From: CAIUKV01 sp041659105
GTDB taxonomy: Bacteria; Actinomycetota; Acidimicrobiia; IMCC26256; PALSA-555
DNA: 64,000 bases
Assembly (NCBI GenBank): GCA_041659105.1
Contig: JBAZYX010000005.1
Coordinates: 1-64,000, forward strand
Direction of reading: 5' to 3'
Shown here: in pieces, positions 44,924 through 54,061 of the stretch
Layout: each line of letters starts with the position of its first letter
How positions within the stretch are numbered: the first letter of the stretch is position 1
The notes under the pieces: generated by a model
Database searches by the model: none
The model's input: the letters and a program-made list of their open reading frames with translations, nothing else
Told to the model about the DNA's origin: nothing
Program-made: the position numbers and the translations under genes

Positions 44924-46636
44924 CTAGCCCGGCCAGCGGTTGGTGATCGGCAGGCGCCGATCCTTCCCGAACGCCTTGGGCGACACGCGTACGCCCGGCG
45001 CGCCCTGGCGTCGCTTGTACTCGTTGAGGTCGACGAGCCGGGCGACGCGCCGCACGATCTGGGGGTCGTGTCCCTCCGCGATGAGATCGGCGATCGAACG
45101 GTCGAGCTCGACGTAGCCCTCGATGATGGGGTCGAGCTCCGCGTAGTCGGGAAGCGAGTCGCTGTCGAGCTGGTTGGGCCGCAGCTCCGCGCTCGGCGGC
45201 TTGGTGATCGCGGACTCGGGAACGAGCGCCCGGCCGGCCCGATCGTTGCGGTCGCGGCACAGCGCGTAGACGAGCGTCTTCGGCACGTCCTTGATGACCG
45301 CGTACCCGCCGGCCATGTCGCCGTAGAGCGTGGAGTAGCCGGTCGCGGTCTCGCTCTTGTTGCCGGTGGTGAGGACCATCCACCCGAACTTGTTGGAGAT
45401 GGTCATGAGAATCGTGCCGCGGATGCGGGCTTGCAGGTTCTCCTCCGCGAGGCCGGGCTCCAGGCCGGCGAACGGCTCGGCCAGCATCTCGAGGAAGGCC
45501 TGATGGGCGGGCTCGATCGGGATCGTCAGCGTGCGGATCCCGAGGTTCGTGGCGAGCACGTCGGCATCGGTGACGCTGTGGTCACTCGAGAACCGTGACG
45601 GCATCAGCACGCCGACCACGTGGTCGGCACCGAGCGCGTCGACGGCGACCGCGGCCACCAGCGAGGAGTCGATCCCGCCCGAGAGGCCGATGAGGCCGTC
45701 GGTGAAGCCGTTCTTGGTCACGTAGTCGCGTGTGCCGAGCACCAGCGCCTCGTACACCTCACGCACCGGATCGAGCGGCTCCTCCCGGCGCGGCGTCGCG
45801 GCGACCCGCGTGGGCGGCGGACCGGTGACGAGCACCTCGGGGAGCGTCTCGGTCGCGACGCGGCCCCCGACGGGCTCGAGCACGCGACGGTTGGCCGCGG
45901 GACGCACCTCGAGGTCGACCACGAGCAGGTCCTCGACGAACTGGAGGGCGCGGGCCACCACCAGACCGGTCTCGTCGACAACCATCGACGCGCCGTCGAA
46001 GACGAGCTCGTCCTGGCCGCCCACGAGGTTCGCGTAGAGGATCGGCACCCCGGCGTCGGAGGCTCGCCCGGCGAGCATCGTCTCGCGCTCGCGCAGCCGC
46101 CCGGCGTAGTACGGCGAGGCGTTGATGTTCACCACCAGCTCGGCGCCGGCCGCCGCCTGGGTCAGGATCGGCCCGCTGGGGAACCACGCGTCCTCGCACA
46201 CCGTGACGGCAACGCGCACCCCGCCGATCACGAACAGTGGTCCGTCGCCCGGCCACGGCTCGAAGTAGCGCTCCTCGTCGAACACGGCGTAGTTGGGGAG
46301 CAGGTGCTTGCGGTAGACGCCCTGCACGCCCCCGTGGGCGAGGACCGCGGCCGAGTTGTAGAGCGCGCGGTCGGCCTCGGGGAACCCGACCACGGCGGCC
46401 GTGGCCCCCGTGCGGGCCGCGACCTTGTCGAGCCACTCCCGCGCCTGCTCGACGAAGGCGGGGCGCAGGAGGAGGTCTTCGGGGGGATACCCGGTGATCG
46501 CCAGCTCGGGGAAGGCGACGAGGTCGCACCCGGCCGCCTCGGCCCGGTCGTAGGCCGCGAGGATGCGCCCCGCGTTCCCCTCGAGATCCCCGACCACGAG
46601 GTCGAGCTGCGCAGCGGCGACCCGCAGACGGTGCAC
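44924..46636 (-). CDS. nadE: Glutamine-dependent NAD+ synthetase
   Basis: This 570-residue two-domain enzyme has an N-terminal nitrilase-fold glutaminase with Glu in FPELAITGYPPED, Lys in YRKHLLPNY and the nucleophilic Cys in VCEDAWFP. The C-terminal NAD synthase carries the PP-loop LSGGIDSSL. It converts deamido-NAD to NAD using glutamine and ATP. The GTG at 46636 matches the family N-terminus (LRVAAAQLDL). It is divergent from glnE with 61 bp between the starts. Confidence 0.95.
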   Translation of the reverse strand: MHRLRVAAAQLDLVVGDLEGNAGRILAAYDRAEAAGCDLVAFPELAITGYPPEDLLLRPAFVEQAREWLDKVAARTGATAAVVGFPEADRALYNSAAVLAHGGVQGVYRKHLLPNYAVFDEERYFEPWPGDGPLFVIGGVRVAVTVCEDAWFPSGPILTQAAAGAELVVNINASPYYAGRLRERETMLAGRASDAGVPILYANLVGGQDELVFDGASMVVDETGLVVARALQFVEDLLVVDLEVRPAANRRVLEPVGGRVATETLPEVLVTGPPPTRVAATPRREEPLDPVREVYEALVLGTRDYVTKNGFTDGLIGLSGGIDSSLVAAVAVDALGADHVVGVLMPSRFSSDHSVTDADVLATNLGIRTLTIPIEPAHQAFLEMLAEPFAGLEPGLAEENLQARIRGTILMTISNKFGWMVLTTGNKSETATGYSTLYGDMAGGYAVIKDVPKTLVYALCRDRNDRAGRALVPESAITKPPSAELRPNQLDSDSLPDYAELDPIIEGYVELDRSIADLIAEGHDPQIVRRVARLVDLNEYKRRQGAPGVRVSPKAFGKDRRLPITNRWPG

Positions 46637-46697
46637 CGGGCCAGGATACGGCGGAACCGGCTCGCCATCCCGGGGCCGCGGGCGCTTGACTGCGGGC

Positions 46698-49484
46698 GTG
46701 GATGCGGAGGCCCTCCTGGCCGAGCCCGAGATCGTCGCCACGGTGGAGCGCTCGGCCGATCCCGATCTGGCCCGGGCCGGCATCCTCCGGCTCGCCGACG
46801 CCGACCCGGCGGCCGCGGCGCGCCTCGTCGAGCCCCGTCGGGGCGAGGCCTTCGTCGCCCTGGCCTGTGCCTCCCGCTCGCTCACGGCCGCGGTGGCCGC
46901 CGACCCGAGCCTGCTCGACGTGGTCGACGACCCCGACTTCGACGCGGAGCGCGACCCGGACGCAGCTCGGACGGTGCTCCGAGCCCGGGTGGGCGCCGCC
47001 GACGACGGCGTCGCGGCGCTGCGGCGGGCGAAGCGGCGCGAGTTCGTACGCATCGCCCTGCGTGACCTCCTCGGCCTCGCCGACCTCGTCACCGTGGGCC
47101 GCGAGCTCACCAGCCTTGCCGAGGCGTGCCTGGCCGCCGCCCTCGACCTGGCCGCGTCGCAGATCCCGTTCGCGGTGATCGGGATGGGGAAGCTCGGGGG
47201 GAACGAGCTCAACTACTCGAGCGACGTCGACGTGCTGTTCGTGCACGCGGGCGACGACACGAAGGAAGCCGACCGCGTCGCCCGTTCGGTGCTCGCCACG
47301 ATGTCGAACATGACGGCCGACGGGGTCGTCTTCCGCACCGACGCCGACCTCCGGCCCGAGGGACGAGCGGGCGCGCTCTCCCGCACGATCGACAGCTACG
47401 TCGCCTGGTACGACCGCTGGGCGCGGCACTGGGAGTTCCAGGCGCTGCTGAAGGCCCGCCCGGTCGCCGGCGACGAGGCGCTCGGCACCGAGTTCATGGT
47501 CGCGAGCCGGCCGTACGTGTGGCGCGAGGTCATCGACCCCGACGCGATCCGCGAGGCGCGCACCATGAAGGCCCGGGCCGAGGCCGAGCTCACCAAGAAG
47601 GGCCTCGGCGACCGCGAGCTCAAGCGCGGGCGCGGCGGCATCCGCGACATCGAGTTCGCCGTGCAGCTGCTCCAGCTCGTCCACGGCCGTCACGACCCGC
47701 GCATCCGCTCCGCGACCACGCTGGTCGCGCTCGCGCAGCTCGCGGCGGGCGGCTACGTGGAACGGCGCGACATCGGTCGGTTGGGAGACGCGTACGTGTT
47801 CCTGCGCACCGTGGAGCACCGGCTCCAGCTCCGCGACGAGCGTCAGACCCACACGCTCCCCGACAACGACGCCGAGCTCACCCTGCTCGCTCGCGTGCTC
47901 GGCTACCGCGACCAGCCGCGCGCCACCGCGCTCGCGACGTTCCTCGCCGAGCACCGATCGCACCAGCACGCGGTGCGCTCGATCCACGAGCGGCTGTTCT
48001 TCGCTCCCCTGCTCGACACGCTGGCCGGGCGCGGCTCGCTCAGCGCCGAAGCGGCCGAGGAGCGGCTCGCGGCGTTCGGGTTCGCCGACGCCGACCACAC
48101 GCGCGTCGCGCTGCGCGAGCTCACGAGCGGGTTCACCCGCACGTCGCGCGTGCTGCAGGAGCTCCTGCCGGTGATCCTCGACTGGCTCTCGACCACGCCC
48201 GACCCCGACCTCGGGCTCCTCCAGCTGCGCCGCATGGCCGAGGGCCCCACCCGGTCGTCCGCGCTCGCAGTCACCTTCCGAGACTCCACCGGAGCGGCCG
48301 AACGCGCGTGCCGCGTGCTCGGGTCCAGCCGCTTCCTCGGCGATTCGCTGCTCCACCAGCCCGCGTTCATCGAGATGCTCGGCGACGACGACGAGCTCGT
48401 GCGCGAGCACACGCGCGAGGAGCTCGTCGACGCGGCGACCGAGACGCTGCAGTGGCGGGCCGACGTCGACCACCGCCGGGCCGGGCTGCGGCGGTACAAG
48501 CGGCGAGAGTTCCTGCGGATCGCGGCGCGCGACATCCTCGGGCTCGCACCGATCGAGGTCACCGAACGGGAGCTGAGCAACCTGGCCGACGCGTGCGTCG
48601 AAGCGGGGCTGCAAGCGCTCGAGCCCGAGGTGCCGTTCGCGGTGATCGGGATGGGCCGGCTCGGGGGCCACGAGCTGTCGTACGCGTCGGACATCGACGT
48701 CTTGTTCGTGTACGACGGCGAAGGCGCGTCCGACTTCGACACGGCGACGCGCGTCGCCACCGAGCTCGTGCGGGAGATCGGCGCGACGACGGCCGAGGGA
48801 CAGACCTTTCGCATCGACGCGCACCTCCGTCCCGAGGGCAAGAACGGCCCCCTCGCCCGCTCGCTCGACGCCTACCGCTCCTACTACGAGTCGTACGGGC
48901 TGCCGTGGGAGTTCCAGTCGCTGCTGCGGGCCCGGCCGGTGGCGGGCAACCCCGACGTCGCCGCGCGCTTCATGGAGCTCGTCGAGCCGTTCGTGGTGCG
49001 CGACCCGTTCCCCGAGGCGTTCACGCAGGAGATCCGCCGCATCAAGGTGCGCGTCGAGCAGGAGCGCATCCCGCCGGGCGAGGACCCGCAGTTCCACCTC
49101 AAGCTCGGCAAGGGCGCGCTCACCGACGTGGAGTTCGCGGTGCAGCTCCTCCAGCTGCAGCACAGCGGCGCGATGCCGGAGATCCGCACCCCCGCGACGA
49201 TCGACGGACTCCGTCGGCTCGTCGCCGCGGGCCTCGTCGACCCGACCGACGGCGAGACGCTGGAGGAGGCCTACCGGTTCTGCGAGCGCGCCCGCAACGC
49301 GCGGTACCTGATCCTCGGACAGCCCGGGGACGCGCTCCCCGGCGGGGCCGACGACGTGCGGATCGGCCGCCTCCTCGGGTTCTCACACCAGCCCCAGTCG
49401 GAGCTGCGCGACGAGTTCCGGCGCGTCACCCGCCGCGCACGGCGCGTCATCGAGCGCGTCTTCTACGGCCGCACGACCGACTGA
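46698..49484 (+). CDS. glnE: Bifunctional glutamine-synthetase adenylyltransferase/deadenylase
   Basis: This 928-residue protein has two nucleotidyltransferase domains. The first has GMGKLGGNELNYSSDVDVLF (residue ~160) and the second GMGRLGGHELSYASDIDVLF (~650), corresponding to the deadenylylating and adenylylating halves. It controls type I glutamine synthetase by AMP transfer to a Tyr. The target glnA lies 7 kb downstream. TTGACT 6 nt before the GTG suggests a leaderless mRNA. No PII gene is in the window. Confidence 0.94.
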   Translation: MDAEALLAEPEIVATVERSADPDLARAGILRLADADPAAAARLVEPRRGEAFVALACASRSLTAAVAADPSLLDVVDDPDFDAERDPDAARTVLRARVGAADDGVAALRRAKRREFVRIALRDLLGLADLVTVGRELTSLAEACLAAALDLAASQIPFAVIGMGKLGGNELNYSSDVDVLFVHAGDDTKEADRVARSVLATMSNMTADGVVFRTDADLRPEGRAGALSRTIDSYVAWYDRWARHWEFQALLKARPVAGDEALGTEFMVASRPYVWREVIDPDAIREARTMKARAEAELTKKGLGDRELKRGRGGIRDIEFAVQLLQLVHGRHDPRIRSATTLVALAQLAAGGYVERRDIGRLGDAYVFLRTVEHRLQLRDERQTHTLPDNDAELTLLARVLGYRDQPRATALATFLAEHRSHQHAVRSIHERLFFAPLLDTLAGRGSLSAEAAEERLAAFGFADADHTRVALRELTSGFTRTSRVLQELLPVILDWLSTTPDPDLGLLQLRRMAEGPTRSSALAVTFRDSTGAAERACRVLGSSRFLGDSLLHQPAFIEMLGDDDELVREHTREELVDAATETLQWRADVDHRRAGLRRYKRREFLRIAARDILGLAPIEVTERELSNLADACVEAGLQALEPEVPFAVIGMGRLGGHELSYASDIDVLFVYDGEGASDFDTATRVATELVREIGATTAEGQTFRIDAHLRPEGKNGPLARSLDAYRSYYESYGLPWEFQSLLRARPVAGNPDVAARFMELVEPFVVRDPFPEAFTQEIRRIKVRVEQERIPPGEDPQFHLKLGKGALTDVEFAVQLLQLQHSGAMPEIRTPATIDGLRRLVAAGLVDPTDGETLEEAYRFCERARNARYLILGQPGDALPGGADDVRIGRLLGFSHQPQSELRDEFRRVTRRARRVIERVFYGRTTD

Positions 49485-49514
49485 CCCAGCCGCGATGGCC
49501 CACCAGACCTGCCC

Positions 49515-49532
49515 GCGCGGCGACCGCCGCGC
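49515..49532 (+). terminator. Hairpin after glnE
   Basis: GCGCGGCG, two bases and CGCCGCGC form an 8-bp perfect stem 31 bp after the glnE stop. It has no U-tract. It may end glnE transcription. Confidence 0.45.
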
Positions 49533-49602
49533 ACAGGGTTCGGCCTGACCCCACGCACCGCTGTCCTGGCTGGAGTGGGTAGACCGGGCAAAAGGGACAA
49601 CA

Positions 49603-50847
49603 ATGGCCGGAGTGAAGGCCGGCCCGATCACGCTGCTCGTGGCGCTCATAGCGCTGACCGTCGTCGCGTGCGCTCCGGAGCCACCCGCGCCTCCTCCGCC
49701 TCCCCCGCTCCCCGCCGCGCCGGGCGGCGCCCCGGCCGCGCCCCTCATCGGTGAGAGCTCCGCGGATCCGTTCGTGCTGTCCGTCGACCCGCAGTACTGC
49801 ACCACCGCACCACCGCCCACGACTACGACGACCACGACGACCACGACGACCACGGCCCTGCCGACGAGCACCACGACGTCCCCGACGACGAGCACCACGA
49901 GCACGCCGACCACCACCAGCACCACTGCGCCGTCCGGTCCGCCGGCGACCGGCGCGGCGACCGAGACCGTGGGCCTGGGCACGCAGCCGGGCTGCTACTA
50001 CGCCTACACGACCGGGTTCTGGCTCTTCCTGGTCCCCGTATGGCGCTCCACCGACCTGGTCAACTGGACCCAGGTGATCGACGACACCGTCCGCGGCTCC
50101 GCGCTCGCCGCGATCGCACCCTGGTCCGCGTTCGAGAACCACTGGGCGCCGTCGGTCCTCGAGCGGCCGGACAACCCCCCGGACTCACGCTTCGTCCTCT
50201 GGTACACCGCGAAGGAGCTCGCGACGGGGAAGCAGTGCCTCGGGATGGCCGCGGCCGCGACACCGGCCGGGCCGTTCCGGGACGAGGCGACCACGCCGGC
50301 CTTCTGCCAACAGAACCTGGGAGGAACGATCGACCCCGACCCCTTCGTCGACACGGACGGGACGCCGTACCTGCTGTTCAAGACGGAAGGGGTGGCCTTC
50401 GCGGCCCGCACGAAGATCTGGGCGGCCCAGCTCAGCCCCGACGGACGCTCCGTGATCGCGGACTCGCAGCGTCAGATCCTCGAGGTGGACTCGAGCCCGA
50501 CGAGCTGGGAGGAGCCGGTGATCGAGGGCCCCTCGATGATCCGCGTCGACGGCCGGCTCCACCTCTTCTACTCCGCCTACTTCTGGGACACCGCGGCGTA
50601 CAAGGTTGGGGTTGCGCACTGCGACACGGTGTTCGGACCTTGCACGCGCACCTACTCCACGCCGGTGCTCGGCACGCGCGGCGCCATGCTCGGTCCCGGC
50701 GGGCAGACCGCGTTCCAGACCGCCGAGGGCGAGTGGCGCATGGCCTTCCACGCCTGGAGCCCGACCGTGGGCGACGCCAGCGGGGGCCGGCGCCGGATGC
50801 GAATCCTCCCGCTCACCTTCCCCGGAGGGAACCCCGCCATCGGCTGA
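49603..50847 (+). CDS. Secreted GH43-family glycoside hydrolase lipoprotein
   Basis: This 414-residue protein has a lipoprotein signal with lipobox TVVAC (Cys ~23) and a Pro run. The catalytic Asp in ESSADPFVL comes before a Thr/Ser linker of about 55 residues (roughly 65-120) encoded by ACG/ACC repeats. The propeller then continues with GGTIDPDPFVDTDG (second Asp) and VIEGPSMIR (general acid Glu). GH43 enzymes cut arabinan or xylan side chains. A linker inside the first blade of the propeller is unusual. The ATG follows AAAAGGGA. Confidence 0.82.
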   Translation: MAGVKAGPITLLVALIALTVVACAPEPPAPPPPPPLPAAPGGAPAAPLIGESSADPFVLSVDPQYCTTAPPPTTTTTTTTTTTTALPTSTTTSPTTSTTSTPTTTSTTAPSGPPATGAATETVGLGTQPGCYYAYTTGFWLFLVPVWRSTDLVNWTQVIDDTVRGSALAAIAPWSAFENHWAPSVLERPDNPPDSRFVLWYTAKELATGKQCLGMAAAATPAGPFRDEATTPAFCQQNLGGTIDPDPFVDTDGTPYLLFKTEGVAFAARTKIWAAQLSPDGRSVIADSQRQILEVDSSPTSWEEPVIEGPSMIRVDGRLHLFYSAYFWDTAAYKVGVAHCDTVFGPCTRTYSTPVLGTRGAMLGPGGQTAFQTAEGEWRMAFHAWSPTVGDASGGRRRMRILPLTFPGGNPAIG

Positions 50848-50878
50848 GCCGCGGCGAAGGCCGCTCGCGCGGCCCGCC

Positions 50879-51271
50879 TCAGTCGTCGAGGGCGCTGAGG
50901 TCGCCGGGGACGTCGACCGCGTATTGCTGGAGCACGTCGAGCGGCACGATGTCGAGCGCCCGCTCGTGCGTGGACGCGAGCACCACGGGTGCGGCGAAGC
51001 CGTCCATGTGGGCACGCAGCCAGTTGACCGCGGTGACACACCAGCGGTCTCCGGGGTTGAGGCCTGCGAAGTTGTGCATCGGCATCGGCGTGCTGAGGTC
51101 GTTGCCGATGCTGCGCTGGTGCTCGAGGAACTCCGCGCTGACGACCGCGCAGATCGTGTGGCTGCCGCGGTCCTCGGGGCCGGTGTTACAGCACCCGTCC
51201 CGGAAGAAGCCGGTGACGGGATCGAACCCGCACGGCTCCAGCTCGTCGCCGAGGACGTTGCGCTCGCTCAT
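50879..51271 (-). CDS. DUF2237-family protein
   Basis: This 130-residue protein fits DUF2237 throughout: NVLGDELEPCGFDPVTGFF at the N-terminus, then RDGCCNTGPEDRGSHTICA, then GNDLSTPMP and NPGDRWCVTAVNWLRA. The five conserved Cys suggest metal binding or disulfides, but no function is established. It is a single gene, convergent with the GH43 gene (31-bp gap). Confidence 0.88.
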   Translation of the reverse strand: MSERNVLGDELEPCGFDPVTGFFRDGCCNTGPEDRGSHTICAVVSAEFLEHQRSIGNDLSTPMPMHNFAGLNPGDRWCVTAVNWLRAHMDGFAAPVVLASTHERALDIVPLDVLQQYAVDVPGDLSALDD

Positions 51272-51315
51272 GGGCTCAGCCTAACGACGAGGAGCGGGGC
51301 GTACTCTCCCCCGAC

Positions 51316-51822
51316 ATGGACTCCCCCGAACCCCCGACCGACCCGGCCCTCGCAGGAAGCGCCTCACCGGCCGAGCGACTCGTCCCCCTCGCCGTCGCGT
51401 GCGTCTTCATCGCGCTCGGCGTCTGGCGCGCGACCGCCGTGGGCGACGCGGACGCGACGGGCATCGTGGAGGAGCCGCTCGGCGGTGCGGGGACCGCGGT
51501 GTTCCTCGCCGGGCTGTTCATCGGCATCCCGGCCGTCGTGGCCGGCGTCGTCGACGGGCTCATCGACCGCGTCCGCCGCGGCGGCACCCGCATCGTGCTC
51601 CGGATCGTCGTGGTCGGCGGGTTCGGGCTGTGGGCCGGGCTCTGGGTCTGGGCCCTCGCCGACATCGACTGCGACGGCAGCTGCACGGAGGCGGAGCCGG
51701 ACATCGTCGTCGCCGCGGCCGTGACCGCGTTCGCCCTGCTCCTCGTGGAGGCCGCGATCGGGTGGCTCGTCGGCCGCCGGGCCCGAGTCCGCCGCTCCGA
51801 GGACGCCGCCACCACCAGCTGA
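51316..51822 (+). CDS. Small polytopic membrane protein
   Basis: This 168-residue protein has four hydrophobic segments (residues ~15-33, 55-75, 92-115, 135-155) and a Cys-containing loop (DIDCDGSCTEAE). I do not recognise the family. TACTCT 8 nt before the ATG and no ribosome site suggest a leaderless mRNA. It is the last gene before the left direct repeat. Confidence 0.65.
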   Translation: MDSPEPPTDPALAGSASPAERLVPLAVACVFIALGVWRATAVGDADATGIVEEPLGGAGTAVFLAGLFIGIPAVVAGVVDGLIDRVRRGGTRIVLRIVVVGGFGLWAGLWVWALADIDCDGSCTEAEPDIVVAAAVTAFALLLVEAAIGWLVGRRARVRRSEDAATTS

Positions 51823-51879
51823 CGCGAAGCGCCGGGACCCGGAGGCCCCGCCGTCCGCAGGAACAGGCGAGCGGCCGGC

Positions 51880-51903
51880 CTCTGACGGAACACAGACGGA
51901 ACG
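51880..51903 (+). repeat. Left copy of 24-bp direct repeat (possible att site)
   Basis: The 24 bp (CTCTGACGGAACACAGACGG then AACG) is found again without mismatch, in the same orientation, at 56276-56299. It contains the internal doublet GACGGAAC-ACA-GACGGAAC. The two copies bracket the integrase remnant and its neighbours. Confidence 0.75.
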
Positions 51904-51945
51904 CGACAGCCTCTCTACCGGGCGACGGTGACGGGCAGTCGTGTA

Positions 51946-52917
51946 CTACGAGTCGGCGGTGGCGTGGATGGTGATGTTGACGGAGCCAGCAACGGTGACG
52001 GTGGCACGGCTACAGGTAGCGGCGGGATCGACGACGGTGCGGATGTTGGCGTCGGGATAGCCGAGGGACGCCGCGGTGGTGCGGGCCCGGGTCGTGGCCA
52101 GGGTGGCGGTGAGACACCCGGCGCTGACCGCGTCGGAGACGGCGTGGCCGAGGGTCCGGTACGCGACCTCGGCGGGTGTGGTGCGCTCGGCGGTCCAGCG
52201 GGCCGCATCGACCCCGCGCACGACGACCGAGTTCGACTCCGGATCGAGGAAGCCGAGCCCGCAGGCGTCGCTGGTACCCGGCGGCTCGGGAGTCACGGTC
52301 CAGGTGTCGGTGAGCTCCAGCTCGGTGAGCTTGGACGTGACCTCGGTGACTGCGGTGTCGTACGGGATGCACGGCTCGGACCACAAGCCGCTGGCGTAGT
52401 CGTGGAGCCACGCGTCGAGCTCGGCGGCGCGGTTGACCTGTGGCTCCGAGGGATCGGCGTCTTCGAGTGCTACCGCGCCCGCAGGCGGGTCGGCGTCGGC
52501 GCGCAGCACCAGCACCGAGCCCCCGACCTGGTACGCGCGCAGGGCTGGCGCAGTGCCGTCGTGCGTCTGCTCCCACAGCGCGCGGCAATCCTCGGTCGGG
52601 TCGCTGCTCACGGCGTCGACGACGGAGGTGGTGCCTGCATCGAACTGACACGTGACCCGGGTCGGCTCCGGTCCGTCAGATCGGGTGGCGGCGTACACAG
52701 CGGTGGCACCGAGGAGCACGGCTGCTACCGGAACCGCTACCCAGCGACGGCGGCTCGCCTTCCGGGCCCGACGCTGTGCGCGATGCGCGGGTGCCCTCGT
52801 CTGCTCGGAGTTCCCGAGGAGCTGCACAAGTCGCGCCCGCTCCTCCGCGAGGAACGCGTCGGTAGGTGCTACGTCGTCGGCGCAGAGTGCGCGTACGAGC
52901 TCGAGATCAGTGGCCAT
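51946..52917 (-). CDS. Putative transmembrane anti-sigma factor
   Basis: This 323-residue protein has an N-terminal cytoplasmic part (~60 residues with LAEERARLVQLLGN), one membrane helix (residues ~60-80, WVAVPVAAVLLGATAVYAA) and a large extracytoplasmic domain with several Cys. It lacks a zinc anti-sigma H-x3-C-x2-C motif. The ATG overlaps the ECF sigma stop by 11 bp, the usual sigma/anti-sigma arrangement. The role is inferred from this context. It lies just inside the left direct repeat. Confidence 0.65.
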   Translation of the reverse strand: MATDLELVRALCADDVAPTDAFLAEERARLVQLLGNSEQTRAPAHRAQRRARKASRRRWVAVPVAAVLLGATAVYAATRSDGPEPTRVTCQFDAGTTSVVDAVSSDPTEDCRALWEQTHDGTAPALRAYQVGGSVLVLRADADPPAGAVALEDADPSEPQVNRAAELDAWLHDYASGLWSEPCIPYDTAVTEVTSKLTELELTDTWTVTPEPPGTSDACGLGFLDPESNSVVVRGVDAARWTAERTTPAEVAYRTLGHAVSDAVSAGCLTATLATTRARTTAASLGYPDANIRTVVDPAATCSRATVTVAGSVNITIHATADS

Positions 52918-53497
52918 CGTCGTCCCCCAGGTTCACCAGATCGGGCGTCGAATCGGAGAGTGCGGCCCTCAGGCGAGCACGGGCCCGGCTGATGCGAGAC
53001 CGCACGGTTCCAGTCGGCACGTCCTGTGCGACCGCGATCTCCGCATACGTCAGCTCTTCCCACGCGTAGAGCAGCAGCGCATCACGCTCCTCAGTGGGCA
53101 AGCGCTCAAGGGCTCGAGCTGCCTGCCCCAGCCGAACGCGGTCGTCGAGTTGCCCAGCGCTCGACGCCATCGGGTCGGTGCTCGGGGATGTTCGCCCGTT
53201 CAAGCGGGCGAGTGCCGCGAGCTCACGGACCTCACTGCGGCGGCGCCGGTGCACGAGGTTCGCCGCGATCCCGAACAGCCACGGGCGGGCGCTCGGAGCG
53301 TCCGGTCGATACGAACCGCGCCGCTCGAACGCGATACGAAAGACCTCTCCCAGCAGGTCTTCTGCACCATCGCGGCCCACCCGGCGCGCCAGGAAGGCGA
53401 AGACCGCCGCTGCGTGCCGATCGAAGACACCGGCGAAACGCGCTGGGTCGCCCAGCGACTCGAGAACGAGCACATCGTCGGACGCAGGCACACTCAT
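52907..53497 (-). CDS. ECF RNA polymerase sigma factor
   Basis: This 196-residue ECF sigma has region 2 (FDRHAAAVFAFLARRVGRDG then AEDLLGEVFRIAFERRGSY) and region 4 (ALERLPTEERDALLLYAWEE then TGTVRSRISRARARL). A ~25-residue acidic tail follows. The ATG at 53497 was preferred; sequence upstream is not sigma-like. Its partner is the membrane protein downstream, so it probably answers an envelope signal. It is part of the segment between the 24-bp repeats. Confidence 0.87.
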   Translation of the reverse strand: MSVPASDDVLVLESLGDPARFAGVFDRHAAAVFAFLARRVGRDGAEDLLGEVFRIAFERRGSYRPDAPSARPWLFGIAANLVHRRRRSEVRELAALARLNGRTSPSTDPMASSAGQLDDRVRLGQAARALERLPTEERDALLLYAWEELTYAEIAVAQDVPTGTVRSRISRARARLRAALSDSTPDLVNLGDDDGH

Positions 53498-54061
53498 CAC
53501 CCCACTCTTGCCCGAACCCGCGTCATCGGTTCGCGGCCCTCGGCGCTCGGACACGCCGCAGCCCGCCGACACAGGTGCGTCGTGGGCCCTGCTCCGATCG
53601 AGGCAGTCCCCGACCAAGACCTGCTCGACCTCCCGCTGAGCATCCGGTCCTCGACAAGTGGGGTCACAGTCAGAGCTATAGGGGCGCTCAGCCGGTCGTC
53701 GCGTCATGCCGCCACCATCTCGACAGTTTGTGTACGGGGCTCGGCAGGAGCGTTCGCGACTTCCCGAGCGGCACGCCGTCCCGGTGGCTCTCGAGCGCAA
53801 ACGGGATGTTGCGCGGGAGGTCACTGCAGAACACCTGCCACCACCGGTGAGTGCAAAGGTGTGATCGCTGGATCTGCCGTTCATGACGATGCTGAGCGTG
53901 GTGACGGCGGCCGCCTGCGCAGCCCGTCGGAGTCGGTTCGGCTTTCGGACGCGCTCCGCGAGATGTCCGCGAAGTTCCGCGCGCCGTACCGGCCTACGTG
54001 GTCAAACACGGACTCCAGTGGAGCAGAGCATGGCCACGCGCAGCTTCGACACCCCCCCCCC
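53498..54061. other. Gene-free gap of about 560 bp
   Basis: No ORF here has family-like content on either strand. The part nearest the sigma gene must hold its promoter. The right end holds a run of 11 C (54052-54062) directly before the integrase fragment and may contain decayed upstream integrase sequence that I cannot recognise. Confidence 0.5.

Noticed and set aside
45759..49163. A 1134-codon open frame on the minus strand opposite glnE and part of nadE
   Set aside because: It spans two strongly identified genes, has the composition of an antisense shadow and no motifs.
49815..49860. Minisatellite or recombination site made of ACGACCACG units
   Set aside because: It is simply the coding sequence of the Thr-rich linker in the GH43 protein.
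53498..54000. Additional gene between the ECF sigma and the integrase fragment
   Set aside because: Open frames exist on both strands but none has a start with a ribosome site or any recognisable motif.
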